Made by a program: the position numbers and the translations under genes | Notes under the pieces: generated by a model | The model's input: the letters and a program-made list of their open reading frames with translations, nothing else | Told to the model about the DNA's origin: nothing | Databases searched by the model: none | Source of the DNA: Atherinomorus stipes | Lineage: Eukaryota > Chordata > Actinopteri > Atheriniformes > Atherinidae | Direction of reading: 5' to 3' | NCBI GenBank assembly: GCA_023101725.1 | Contig: JALJCO010000135.1 | Location: forward strand, 1 to 64,000 | DNA length: 64,000 nt | Part shown: positions 45,318 through 57,220 of the stretch, piece after piece | How the letters are laid out: each line of letters starts with the position of its first letter | Position numbering within the stretch: the stretch's first letter is position 1

Positions 45318-47153
45318 TACAGTGGGGGGAAATAAGTATTTGACCCCTTGCTGATTTTACAGGTTACAAAGAATGCAGTAATCTATAATTTTAATCAAAT
45401 GTACATTCTAACAGTGGCAGACAGAATCCCAAATAAAATTCCTGGAAATCACATCATATGAATTAAAAAAAAACAAACAAGTATTTTACCCCCTTGACAA
45501 ACAGCATTTTAATATTTTGTAGAAAAGCCATTAATGGCCAGCACAGATGTCAAATGTTTTTTATATGGTTTGTGACAAGGTTTGCACACATTTTGACAGG
45601 GATGTTGGCCCACTCCTCCCTGCAGACAGCCTCCAAATCATTCAGGTTCCCGTGGCTTGGCAACTCAAATTCTAAGCTCCCTCCAAAGATTTTCAATTGG
45701 ATTCAGATCTGGAGACTGGCTAGGCCACTCCAGAACCTCAATGTGCTTCTTCTTCAGCCACTCTTTTGTTCCTTTGGCGGTGTGCTCAGGGTCGTTGTGT
45801 TGAAACACCCATCCTTGACCCATCTTAAGCTCTCTCACTGATGAAAGGTGTTGGTCCAGGATTCCATGGTACATTGCCCCATCCATCCTCCCCTAAATGC
45901 AATGGAGGTGTCCTGTCCCCTTGGCTGAAAAGCACCCCCAAAGCATGATGTCGCCACCACCATGTTTGGCGGTGGGGATGGTATTCTTTGGGTTGCACTC
46001 TGTGTTCTTCGCCCTCCAAACACGGTGAGTTGAGTTGAGCCCAAAAATTTCTATTTTGTTCTCATCTGACCACGTCACCTTTTTCCAGGCCTCTTCTGAG
46101 ACATCCAGGTGGTCAGTGGCGAACTTCAAATGGGCCTGTAAATGTTTCTTCTTGAGCAGGGGGACCTTGCGTGCGCTGCAGGATCTCAATCCATGACAGC
46201 ATAGTGTGTTACCAACTGTTTCTTTTGTAACTGGGGTCCCAGCTGCCTTCAGTTGATTAATCAGTTCCCCCCTTGTGGTTCTGGAAAGATTCCTCACTGC
46301 TCGTATGATCAGAGACACCCCACGAGGCGAGATCTTGTGTCGACGCCCATACCGAAGGAGGTTGGCGGTGGTGTGGTGCTTCTTCCATTTCCTTATAGCT
46401 GCACTGACAGTTGATCTTTTCTCTCAAAGTTGCTTTCCAGTTCTCTTGTAGCCCAGCCTTGTATAGACTAATCCGGCCAAATGCCACAACTAGACCGTCC
46501 GCCATTGCCATGGTGGCATTTCTGTACATGTGTAATAAGAACAGATGAGAATCGGACTTTTTCTTAACAACATGGAGAAAAACTGGAAGGACCGTCGCAA
46601 TCCTGGTTGTTGGAACAGCAGGGGAAAACTTTAATTGTGGTAATAAGTGAAAAAGAAGATCACAGACATTTATTTCATGAAGATTTCTGCTGTCTGTGAC
46701 AAAACTGGACGGTGCTGCTCAGTCCAGTGATGTCAGTGTGTTCGTATCGGGAGGAATATTGGGCGCACAGAGCAGAGGAGGAATACCTTGCTACCACGGT
46801 GGAGAAAACACTGGATTTAATCCCCAACAACAAAAACACAGTAAATTATGGTGAACACTCATTAATCTGACATTTTATTTCACGTGTCTATGCTCCCGAA
46901 AATGATGTACTGCATAAGTTATTATGCTAGCAAATACTAACAGAGACAGCTATGGTGTTGCTGTGAGTTAATGACTAATCTGGGAGATATTGTGAAATAT
47001 AACCTTATTTGCTCTGATCAGGACAACGTTGGGACCAGAAAATAGAAATAATTCAGTCGTAAAACACAAACGGATCACGAAGGCGGTGTCCTTCAGCCTT
47101 TAGTTTCATCTGCAAGACATATGAAGGCTGTGTGGTCTGTACAGTCCTTAAAC

Positions 47154-47366
47154 CAGGGTTTCCCAACCCTGGTTCTCAGGGACCCCTGCCCTGCATGTAT
47201 TCCAGGTTTCCAACTCCACCACACCTGATTCAGATCAACTCAACTGCTCATCAACTTCTTTGCAAGCTGCCAACGAGCCATTCATCTGAGTCAGGTGTGT
47301 TGAAGTAGTAATATCTGGAAAACCAGCAGGGGTGGGGTCCCTGAGGACCAGGGTTGGGAAACCCTG
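47154..47366. mobile_element. hAT-type MITE (213 bp), complete
   Basis: CAGGGTTTCCCAACCCTGG at the left and CCAGGGTTGGGAAACCCTG at the right are inverted copies; CCTTAAAC is repeated exactly outside (47146-47153, 47367-47374), an 8-bp hAT duplication. Confidence 0.96.
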
Positions 47367-47455
47367 CCTTAAACAATACCAAAAGTCAAATATATCAAAT
47401 ATATAAATAGAAAAGCAACGACCTTTGAAAAAAGTTTAGTTTTTTAAAACTTTAA

Positions 47456-47786
47456 AGCAACCCTTACCGATCTTGCATTTCAGAAAGCACAGCAAGATTA
47501 TTTGAATATAAACAGTCCCGGCTCACTCCTAAGACACACCCCCTCATTCTTTCTGCCTCCCAATGCAGAAGCAAAGGTCTGACAGGCAGGTCCCTTGGAC
47601 AATCCTAGGGGTGCACCCCACTTCAAGGATTGGTTGGAGTTTTCACTGAATATTTAGAGATTGGAATAATATTTTATTTTGATTAATGGTGGGTCTGTCT
47701 TGAATGTCAGAGTTCTATTACCTCATTCATAGCATTTTACCCTGTTAAAAAAATTGTGTAAGAATGCAGCATCGGTAAGGGTTGCT
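47456..47786 (+). mobile_element. TTAA family D, copy 2 (331 bp)
   Basis: TTAA at 47452-47455 and 47787-47790; ends AGCAACCCTTACCGATCTTG and (other strand) AGCAACCCTTACCGATGCTG. No coding capacity. It lies 90 bp from the hAT MITE, within the insertion at 46466-48110. Confidence 0.95.
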
Positions 47787-47968
47787 TTAAGTAATCACAA
47801 GATTTCCGTGTTATTCCAGTGTGGCTTTTCATTAAAGCCAGTTTCCGTAGATAAATAATAATAGTTTAAATAAATGCTTCGATGTAAAAAAATAAATACA
47901 TAAATAATAAAATAAATGTCAGAATACTTTAGAGATCTCCGGATAACATATCTATAGGTTATCATTAC

Positions 47969-48019
47969 CTTAGACGACTGTCCAACGTTGTAACTCCAGA
48001 TATTCACGCTGCTTTCCAT
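47969..48019 (-). CDS. Possible first exon within the insertion element
   Basis: Minus strand ATG in the context AACATGG, then MESSVNIWSYNVGQSSK, ending at AAG followed by GTAATG, a usable splice donor. It is close to the right end of the insertion at 46466-48110, where a transposon gene would begin. The open frame extends upstream to 48100. No later exon was found and no family is recognised, so this may be chance. Confidence 0.25.
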
Positions 48020-48366
48020 GTTGGCAGATAGGAGGTAATTGGGACTCGTCACCGTTGCAATGGCGGTGCCGAAAGATGGCGCAACACACAAAATGCTCAT
48101 TGGATTAGTCTATAGGTCAACAATCTTGTCCCTGATGTCTGCAGAAAGCTCTTTGGTCTTGCCCTTGGTGGAGACATTGGATGCTGGCTGTTTGGGTGTG
48201 GACAGGTGTCTTTACAGGTAACAAGGTGAAGCAGGTGTATTTGATGAAGATAGTTGGATGGCATCGGGGGTGTGTTCTAAAAGTAAGTTTAACTTGCTTG
48301 TAGGAGCCAGAATACTCAAGAGTACCTTCCCTGCAGTAAAATGGCCGACAAGGGCGCCGCCATACA

Positions 48367-48525
48367 TCCAATCCATACCGGAAGTCTCAAGCGGAAGTTA
48401 GTTAACAAAATAAAAGCAAGCGGAAGTTAGTTCCAATCCATACCGGAAGTCTCAAGCGGAAGTTAGTTAACAAAATAAAAGCAAGCGGAAGTTAGTTCGC
48501 ACATACGTCCAATCCATACCGGAAG
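48367..48525. repeat. Tandem duplication, 66-bp unit
   Basis: CCAATCCATACCGGAAGTCT with CAAGCGGAAGTTAGTTAACA and AAATAAAAGCAAGCGGAAGT occurs twice in a row, with a third partial copy at 48510. The shorter AGCGGAAGTTAGTT is repeated within each unit. Confidence 0.9.
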
Positions 48526-49201
48526 TCTCTCAGTCCACACACTGACACACACAGGTGTCTCACCTTTCTTCTCATGGATTGGTGACAGGGAACAAGTCTA
48601 AGCATGTCTTACCTTAACCATGCCGCTTAGGGGGCTTATCTTTGTTAGCTCCTCTTAGTTTCGTGTTAGCTCAGTTAGCGTTTAGCCCACAGTACGTCAG
48701 CTGTCAATCATTTGCCCCGCGGCCGCGCTGTGCCCATTTTAGGATTTTCCTGGAGTGACGACGTACGTGACACGGCAAGATGGCGACGGTAAGACACGCC
48801 CACCTGGCTTCACATTTCTCTATTCAGAAGAGACCGGAAGCTACGTCCAGTAATTATACACAGTCTATGGTCTGGACTCTGTGGTCCCCGGTCCATGTGG
48901 ACCCATACCAGGACCCAGGATCCTGGTACTCTGGTCCTGAGCCATTCATGGAAGAACCTGGTCAGGTGTGGCCATGTGACATTTTTGACCTTTGACCTGA
49001 CCTCCACAGGCCGGTGCAGTAGACACCGGGTACCGACCGCAACATCAGATCCACTGGGATCCTACAAGGCTTTAATTTAAAGCCAGAAAGGTTTTCCTCC
49101 TTTTCTGACACCAAACACTCCAGACGCAAAGTTGGACGCTGGGTCAGGTGCTTGAATTCCAGCGTGAGGACGCCCCTGACCAGCGTCGAGGGCGTCGGGA
49201 G
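48526..49201. other. Unassigned GC-rich segment before the minisatellite
   Basis: CpG-containing sequence, including GCGGCCGCGC near 48719 and CAAGATGGCGACGGTAAGAC at 48776, which looks like a short first exon but matches a common fish repeat in style. 49128-49200 (GACGCAAAGTTGGACGCTGG, CAGCGTCGAGGGCGTCG) is GACGC-rich like the right end of element G at 54570-54800 and may be its left end. Confidence 0.45.
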
Positions 49202-52200
49202 GAGCCTCTACTTTTCTTTTTCCTGTCACCGGTCTGTCTGCACCATGGCAGATGCAGGACAGATGTGTGATAACCAAATAAAGTAAGGGAATATCGTACG
49301 TCTCTGCTCTGTGTCTGGTTCACCAGGTGATTCCAGGTGTTCTAAGTCTGATAAGTTTCATCGTTTACTCCAGGAGCTGCTGATGAGGGCACTTTCAGCT
49401 GTCTGATCCGGCCCAGTTTCACGTCCCACTGTCCCGATGCCCCGATGCGGGGCAGCATTATCAGTCCAGTTTAACGTCCCACTGTCCCGATGCCCCGATG
49501 CGGGGCAGCATTATCAGTCCAGTTTAACGTTCTGATGTCCCGATGTCCCGATGCGGGGCAGCATTATCAGTCCAGTTTAACGTTCTGATGTCCCGATGTC
49601 CCGATGTGGGGCAGCATTATCAGTCCAGTTTAACGTTCTGATGTCCCGATGTCCCGATGTGGGGCAGCATTATCAGTCCAGTTTAACGTCCCACTGTCCC
49701 GATGCCCCGATGCGGGGCAGCATTATCAGTCCAGTTTAACGTCCCACTGTCTCACTGTCCCAATGCGGGGCAGCATTATCAGTCCAGTCTAACGTCCCAC
49801 TGTCCCACTGTCCCAATGCGGGGCAGCATTATCAGTCCAGTTTAACGTCCCACTGTCTCACTGTCCCAATGCGGGGCAGCATTATCAGTCCAGTCTAACG
49901 TCCCACTGTCCCACTGTCCCAATGCGGGGCAGCATTATCAGTCCAGTCTAACGTCCCGATGTCCCGATGCGGGGCAGCATTATCAGCCCAGTCTAACGTC
50001 CCACTGTCTCACTGTCCCAATGCGGGGCAGCATTATCAGTCCAGTCTAACGTCCCACTGTCTCACTGTCCCAATGCGGGGCAGCATTATCAGTCCAGTCT
50101 AACGTCCCACTGTCTCACTGTCCCAATGCGGGGCAGCATTATCAGTCCAGTCTAACGTCCCACTGTCTCACTGTCCCAATGCGGGGCAGCATTATCAGTC
50201 CAGTCTAACGTCCCACTGTCTCACTGTCCCAATGCGGGGCAGCATTATCAGTCCAGTCTAACGTCCCACTGTCCCACTGTCCCGATGCGGGGCAGCATTA
50301 TCAGCCCAGTTTAACGTCCCGATGTCCCGATGCGGGGCAGCATTATCAGTCCAGTCTAACGTCCCGATGTCCCGATGCGGGGCAGCATTATCAGCCCAGT
50401 TTAACGTCCCGATGTCCCAATGCGGGGCAGCATTATCAGTCCAGTCTAACGTCCCCATGTCCCGATACGGGGCAGCATTATCAGTCCAGTTTAAGGTCCC
50501 CATGTCCCGATGCGGGGCAGCATTATTTAATCCCATTAGGACAGCAGGTCATCAAACCACCGTTAAGAGCCTCTACTTTTCTTTTTCCTGTCACCGGTCT
50601 GTCTGCACCATGGCAGATGCAGGACAGATGTGTGATAAACAAATAAAGTAAGGGAATATCGTACGTCTCTGCTCTGTGTCTGGTTCACCAGGTGATTCCA
50701 GGTGTTCTAAGTCTGATAAGTTTCATCGTTTACTCCAGGAGCTGCTGATGAGGGCACTTTCAGCTGTCTGATCCGGCCCAGTTTCACGTCCCACTGTCCC
50801 GATGCCCCGATGCGGGGCAGCATTATCAGTCCAGTTTAACGTCCCACTGTCCCGATGCCCCGATGCGGGGCAGCATTATCAGTCCAGTTTAACGTCCCAC
50901 TGTCCCGATGCCCCGATGCGGGGCAGCATTATCAGTCCAGTTTAACGTTCTGATGTCCCGATGTCCCGATGCGGGGCAGCATTATCAGTCCAGTTTAACG
51001 TTCTGATGTCCCGATGTCCCGATGCGGGGCAGCATTATCAGTCCAGTTTAACGTTCTGATGTCCCGATGTCCCGATGTGGGGCAGCATTATCAGTCCAGT
51101 TTAACGTCCCACTGTCCCGATGCCCCGATGCGGGGCAGCATTATCAGTCCAGTTTAACGTCCCACTGTCTCACTGTCCCAATGCGGGGCAGCATTATCAG
51201 TCCAGTCTAACGTCCCACTGTCCCACTGTCCCAATGCGGGGCAGCATTATCAGTCCAGTCTAACGTCCCGATGTCCCGATGCGGGGCAGCATTATCAGCC
51301 CAGTCTAACGTCCCACTGTCTCACTGTCCCAATGCGGGGCAGCATTATCAGTCCAGTCTAACGTCCCACTGTCTCACTGTCCCAATGCGGGGCAGCATTA
51401 TCAGTCCAGTCTAACGTCCCACTGTCTCACTGTCCCAATGCGGGGCAGCATTATCAGTCCAGTCTAACGTCCCACTGTCTCACTGTCCCAATGCGGGGCA
51501 GCATTATCAGTCCAGTCTAACGTCCCACTGTCTCACTGTCCCAATGCGGGGCAGCATTATCAGTCCAGTCTAACGTCCCACTGTCCCACTGTCCCGATGC
51601 GGGGCAGCATTATCAGCCCAGTTTAACGTCCCGATATCCCGATGCGGGGCAGCATTATCAGTCCAGTCTAACGTCCCGATGTCCCGATGCGGGGCAGCAT
51701 TATCAGCCCAGTTTAACGTCCCGATGTCCCAATGCGGGGCAGCATTATCAGTCCAGTCTAACGTCCCCATGTCCCGATACGGGGCAGCATTATCAGTCCA
51801 GTTTAAGGTCCCCATGTCCCGATGCGGGGCAGCATTATTTAATCCCATTAGGACAGCAGGTCATCAAACCACCGTTAAGAGCCTCTACTTTTCTTTTTCC
51901 TGTCACCGGTCTGTCTGCACCATGGCAGATGCAGGACAGATGTGTGATAAACAAATAAAGTAAGGGAATATCGTACGTCTCTGCTCTGTGTCTGGTTCAC
52001 CAGGTGATTCCAGGTGTTCTAAGTCTGATAAATTTCATCGTTTACTCCAGGAGCTGCTGATGAGGGCACTTTCAGCTGTCTGATCCGGCCCAGTTTAATG
52101 TCCCACTGTCCCGATGCCCCGATGCGGGGCAGCATTATCAGTCCAGTTTAACGTCCCGATGCGGGGCAGCATTATCAGTCCAGTTTAACGTCCCGATGCG

Positions 52201-54434
52201 GGGCAGCATTATCAGCCCAGTTTAACGTCCCGCTGTCCCGATGCGGGGCAGCATTATCAGTCCAGTCTAACGTCCCCATGTCCCGATACGGGGCAGCATT
52301 ATCAGTCCAGTTTAAGGTCCCCATGTCCCGATGCGGGGCAGCATTATTTAATCCCATTAGGACAGCAGGTCATCAAACCACCGTTAAGAGCCTCTACTTT
52401 TCTTTTTCCTGTCACCGGTCTGTCTGCACCATGGCAGATGCAGGACAGATGTGTGATAAACAAATAAAGTAAGGGAATATCGTACGTCTCTGCTCTGTGT
52501 CTGGTTCACCAGGTGATTCCAGGTGTTCTAAGTCTGATAAGTTTCATCGTTTACTCCAGGAGCTGCTGATGAGGGCACTTTCAGCTGTCTGATCTGGCCC
52601 AGTTTCACGTCCCACTGTCCCGATGCCCCGATGCGGGGCAGCATTATCAGTCCAGTTTAACGTCCCACTGTCCCGATGCCCCGATGCGGGGCAGCATTAT
52701 CAGTCCAGTTTAACGTTCTGATGTCCCGATGTCCCGATGCGGGGCAGCATTATCAGTCCAGTTTAACGTTCTGATGTCCCGATGTCCCGATGTGGGGCAG
52801 CATTATCAGTCCAGTTTAACGTTCTGATGTCCCGATGTCCCGATGTGGGGGCAGCATTATCAGTCCAGTTTAACGTCCCACTGTCCCGATGCCCCGATGC
52901 GGGGCAGCATTATCAGTCCAGTTTAACGTCCCACTGTCTCACTGTCCCAATGCGGGGCAGCATTATCAGTCCAGTCTAACGTCCCACTGTCCCACTGTCC
53001 CAATGCGGGGCAGCATTATCAGTCCAGTCTAACGTCCCGATGTCCCGATGCGGGGCAGCATTATCAGCCCAGTCTAACGTCCCACTGTCTCACTGTCCCA
53101 ATGCGGGGCAGCATTATCAGTCCAGTCTAACGTCCCACTGTCTCACTGTCCCAATGCGGGGCAGCATTATCAGTCCAGTCTAACGTCCCACTGTCTCACT
53201 GTCCCAATGCGGGGCAGCATTATCAGTCCAGTCTAACGTCCCACTGTCTCACTGTCCCAATGCGGGGCAGCATTATCAGTCCAGTCTAACGTCCCACTGT
53301 CTCACTGTCCCAATGCGGGGCAGCATTATCAGTCCAGTCTAACGTCCCACTGTCCCACTGTCCCGATGCGGGGCAGCATTATCAGCCCAGTTTAACGTCC
53401 CGATGTCCCGATGCGGGGCAGCATTATCAGTCCAGTCTAACGTCCCGATGTCCCGATGCGGGGCAGCATTATCAGCCCAGTTTAACGTCCCGATGTCCCA
53501 ATGCGGGGCAGCATTATCAGTCCAGTCTAACGTCCCGATGTCCCGATGCGGGGCAGCATTATCAGTCCAGTTTAACTTCCCGATGTCCCGATGCGGGGCA
53601 GCATAATCAGTCCAGTTTAACGTCCAGATGTCCTGATGCGGGGCAGCATTATCAGTCCAGTTTAACGTCCCGATGTCCCGATGCGGGGCAGCATTATCAG
53701 TCCAGTTTAACGTCCAGATGTCCTGATGCGGGGCAGCATTATCAGTCCAGTTTAACTTCCCGATGTCCCGATGCGGGGCAGCATTATCAGCCCAGTTTAA
53801 CGTCCCGATGCGGGGCAGCATAATCAGTCCAGTTTAACGTCCCGATGTCCTGATGCGGGGCAGCATTATCAGCCCAGTTTAACTTCCAGATGTGGGGCAG
53901 CATTATCAGCCCAGTTTAACTTCCAGATGTGGGGCAGCATTATCAGTCCAGTTTAACTTCCCGATGTCCCGATGCGGGGCAGCATAATCAGTCCAGTTTA
54001 ACGTCCAGATGTCCTGATGCGGGGCAGCATTATCAGTCCAGTTTAACGTCCAGATGTCCTGATGCGGGGCAGCATTATCAGTCCAGTTTAACGTCCAGAT
54101 GTCCTGATGCGGTGCAGCATTATCAGCCCAGTTTAACGTCCCGATGTCCCGATGCGGGGCAGCATTATCAGCCCAGTTTAACGTCCCGATGTCCCGATGC
54201 GGGGCAGCATTATCAGCCCAGTTTAACGTCCCCATGTCCCGATACGGGGCAGCATTATCAGTCCAGTTTAAGGTCCCCATGTCCCGATGCGGGGCAGCAT
54301 TATCAGCCCAGTTTAACGTCCCCATGTCCCGATACGGGGCAGCATTATCAGTCCAGTTTAAGGTCCCCATGTCCCGATGCGGGGCAGCATTATTTAATCC
54401 CATTAGGACAGCAGGTCATCAAACCACCGTTAAG
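49202..54434. repeat. Large minisatellite (37/45/53-bp units) in four higher-order blocks
   Basis: The basic unit contains CAGTTTAACGTCCCGATGTC and GATGCGGGGCAGCATTATCA. Units of 37, 45 and 53 bp differ by the number of CCCGATGT-like 8-mers. Roughly 90 units are present. Blocks begin with GAGCCTCTACTTTTC at 49202, 50567, 51879 and 52388, each with about 230 bp of non-repetitive lead (CACCATGGCAGATGCAGGAC, AAATAAAGTAAGGGAATATC) before the array, and end GGCAGCATTATTTAATCCCA. Blocks 1 and 2 are nearly identical, block 3 is short, and block 4 is longest with newer unit variants. Both strands carry long frames because 45 is divisible by 3. Confidence 0.95.
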
Positions 54435-54805
54435 ACATCGGGACTGGACACAGATTACAGTTCATCCTCCCTTGTCTTCAGAGAAAGAGGAGGTGTCCCT
54501 GGATCTTCTGGATTTTTCTGTCCTGTCAGACATTGTGTGTCTGCGTCTTGACATTGAGACGCTCTGATTGGTTTACCCCCGCGTCAAGACGCCAAAGTTC
54601 AGATTTTCCAACTTCAGCATCTGCTGCCCTTGACGGGCGTAATCCTCATTGAACGCTGAAAATCTCAAAAATTGATGCGCGAAATGTCCGAAATGCCTGT
54701 TGACGTGCGTAACGCCCTCCAGGGTCTTTGACGCCTCCTTGACGCGCGTCGGTCATTGACTCTACATGTAGACCTGACGCCCTTGACACGCAAATCGTTT
54801 TGGTG
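54435..54805. repeat. Right part of element G, host of the minisatellite
   Basis: ATCGGGACTGGACACAGATT, ACAGTTCATCCTCC, CTGTCCTGTCAGACA and AGTTCAGATTTTCCAACT match 13420-13610 in order. The end is rich in GACGC/GCGTC (CTTGACGCGCGTCGGTC). It shows that the array grew inside a copy of the dispersed element. Confidence 0.8.
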
Positions 54806-56510
54806 TGTGTGCACTGTTTATCGTAGCGATGTTTTCTCTCTGTTGTGTGTCATATCGTACATGTATCGTATACCTGCCTAAGTGCCTTCTTTGCTGCTTG
54901 GAGGAGAGTTTTGAATGTGGGCTGAATTTTAGCTGTCTCATGTCCTCGGTGATGGACATGATGGTGGACCTGCTGCTGTGATATATTAGAATGTTAACGG
55001 GGTGCTGAAAGCTTCAGGATGTGTGACTGCTATGCAACAAAGCGTTTTCTTGGCCAGACAGACAAACAGCTGTCATGTTCAGAGTCGAACCTCCTGCCTG
55101 ACTCTGAGCTTTTCTCTCGTGTGTGTGATAACATGCAGACTTGACAGCCTTCTGATTCATGTCACGCTTCATTCAGTCGGAGCTCTGGATGAAGTGATTC
55201 ACTCATCATTATAAGACAGACCTTTTTACAGGTTGCATATTTATTCGAAGGTATTAAATTTGATTCAGAAGCACCAGCAGTAGGTGGTGTGATAATCAGA
55301 CTCGGGCTTATTTATCAGTCATGATGCTCTAAAGTTAGAGAATTCTCCACTGTTTGATTTTTTTTTATGTAAAAAAGTCAGATAATTTGTCACCAGAGGC
55401 AGCATGGTGACCCGGTGAGTCATTTGGACGTAGTTCTCGTTGTGGAACCGACAGACCGTACAGCCCACATCTGCTCAGATGATTCCTCGTCCACACGCGA
55501 CGTCCTCACCTTTTATTTTCGGAGAATTCTTCACAAAGAAGAGCGCAAATCGCCAAGGCAGCGCATTTCTTTTTTGGTGATCGCATGCTGTCGCTGTTGT
55601 TCATGTCATTGTCTTCTTCTTCTCCTCCGTTTTCTTCTTCTTCTGCTAGCTGTATTTATTGCGTTGCATGCGGGGATTGTTCCAGACCCAGACCTGTCTT
55701 TGAGGACGTACAGTGTGAGCAGTCAGATCACATCCGAGTGTTGGGTTTGTTTGAACTCTGACTGATTCACACAATTTGAGCTGGAGCTGCGAGCAATGAT
55801 TGAAAATATCAGAGTATCCCAGACTTTAGACTTTAAAAGGTGAAGTACTCCTGTTGGCTGGAGGAGTGATGATGAAGCAGAGGAAGAAGAGCCACCAGCG
55901 ACCAGTCTGGAAGTTACAATAATGTTTCCTGCTCCTGAAATCGGTGCCAGCTCTTAATGTAGAGGTCAGGTGTCAGCAGGGACGCTGGGAGTCTTTATGA
56001 GGAGGATTAACAGGTGTGAGGCATCTGGAGGAGGACTCAGTCTGACTGGAACAAATGAAGGAGGAAGAGGAGATTTGATGCAGAGGAGGAGCAGTTAACC
56101 TGCCTCTGCTGAGAGTCAGAGACGTCAGCCTAAATGTTTTTATTCTAGATGAAGGTGATAAAGATGAAATGATCCCATGTATGAACGGATTCATAGTTTG
56201 TGTTGGTGTTCTGATGAGCTCCTGTTGGACTGTTCTGGAGCAGAGCTTCTGTCAACAACAGGAGCATTAATAAAGTTTAGAATGGAAAAGGAATTGTCCA
56301 AGAGGTTCATTTTCTTCTTGCAGTCTCATGAGAAAAGTTTGAAAATTCAGCAAAAGGAGAAAATATAAAGTGACCTTCAAAAGACCCTGAAAGAGCCAAC
56401 AGAATAGCCTGCAGCTCCGTCAGCACCTGGATAAAACAGATATGTATGAAACAAACACCAGTTCCAATGACGTTGAGACGGTGCGGAAAATGTAAATAAA
56501 AACAGAAGAC
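54806..56510. other. No recognised gene
   Basis: Unassigned. The 116-codon frame 55415-55765 is rich in Leu/Cys from CTTCTTCTTCTC repeats (55611-55650). GGAGGAGG-type purine repeats lie at 55858-56095. No family recognised. Confidence 0.5.
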
Positions 56511-56798
56511 TATTGCTGCGTCCCAAATCGCATACTTGCATACTCTATACTCAAAATTCCAAATTGAGTACACTAACCATACTATGTACTTAGTGGCTTA
56601 GTACGTGACTTTCAAGTATGCAGTGCTGTCCCAAACCGCATACTCCCGTGTGGAGTACTCACCGGAAATGAAACACCGGTGTCGACTTCTTCTACGGATA
56701 TTTTTGACCGGCGTACAGCCACAGCGCACTGCCGCCATCTTCTGCCGGCGCTTTTTACCGTTAAGTGTTTTTTTCTGGTTATTTCTCATCAGGAAAAC

Positions 56799-56894
56799 AT
56801 GAACATCCTTAGGGAAGCCTTACGCCGAAATCGGCGCCGGCAAATTGATCACCTGCTACTGGCTGAAGCTGCGCAGGTTTGCAGCCGATGGTAA
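56799..56894 (+). pseudogene. First exon remnant, possible Harbinger transposase
   Basis: ATG at 56799 opens MNILREALRRNRRRQIDHLL and ends ...QVCSRW before TAA. An alternative is splicing at the GTAATT at 56890 instead of reading to the stop. The Arg-rich start resembles the N-termini of Harbinger transposases, but the DDE domain is completely missing, so the identity is inferred from position and composition. It lies 285 bp inside the left inverted repeat. Confidence 0.4.
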
Positions 56895-57220
56895 TTTGTG
56901 TGAACCTACTAGTACATCTGACGTAATTTTAAACTCAAACTTGTGTCCACACAGATGTAATTACAAGTATGCTAGAAATACTTAAAATGAAAAAAACACA
57001 CAAGTATGAGCATAATACATAATGTGAGAAAAAGGTAATTATATTACATCATTGTTATTGAAGCATCAGTGTTACAGCATGTTACTGTGAGGACACTATA
57101 AAAAATAAGTAAATGCAAAAAAGACAGCAAAAAAAATAAATAAATAAACAAAACCACACCACTATTAATATAAATTAAACTGATTTTATTTCAGACATTT
57201 TTCCCTTTTTTCCCTCCGCC

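Larger units (their letters stand above)
46466..48110. mobile_element. Unclassified 1.6-kb insertion element with GACTAATCC ends
   Basis: Begins GACTAATCC and ends GGATTAGTC, perfect 9-bp inverted ends, and a weaker inverted match follows (CCGCCATTGCCATGGTG against CCGCCATTGCAACGGTG). TATA lies directly outside on both sides (46462-46465, 48111-48114) where the uninterrupted Tc1 has it once. The duplicated target could be TATA or TA. Inside are a later hAT MITE (47154-47366) and a family D element (47456-47786). I recognise no transposase. Without the nested elements it is about 1.1 kb. Confidence 0.75.
45500..48165 (-). pseudogene. Tc1 transposase pseudogene (minus), split
   Basis: The N-terminus, KSFLQTSGTRLL-like in a shifted frame, lies at 48115-48165. 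It continues past the insertion with the helix-turn-helix region (46257-46529, HKISPRGVSLIIRAVRNLS), KVTWSDENKIEIFGLN with the first catalytic D, and [17 protein letters not shown]. After a frameshift near 45890 come [20 protein letters not shown] with the second D and [17 protein letters not shown] with the E. The last 50 residues are shifted and end near 45500. All three catalytic positions can still be read, but at least four frame breaks and the insertion exclude function. Confidence 0.9.
45320..48255 (-). mobile_element. Tc1-type transposon split by a 1.6-kb insertion
   Basis: Starts CAGTGGGGGGAAATAAGTAT after TA (45318-45319), the 3' terminus of a well-spread fish Tc1 family in minus orientation. 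The element runs to 46465, is interrupted by 46466-48110, and continues at 48111-48255 (GGTCAACAATCTTGTCCCTG, CAGAAAGCTCTTTGGTCTTG). The outer 5' terminus is not seen, so the far end is truncated near 48255. Confidence 0.88.

Noticed and set aside
48776..48800. CpG-rich ATGGCGACG followed by GTAAGA, resembling a first exon
   Set aside because: Three codons only, no second exon, and the surroundings look like a dispersed fish repeat.
50258..54567. Long frames in both directions (up to 212 codons) with 15-residue repeats
   Set aside because: The 45-bp unit is divisible by 3 and lacks stops in these phases, so open frames are expected. Copies with 37- and 53-bp units break them.
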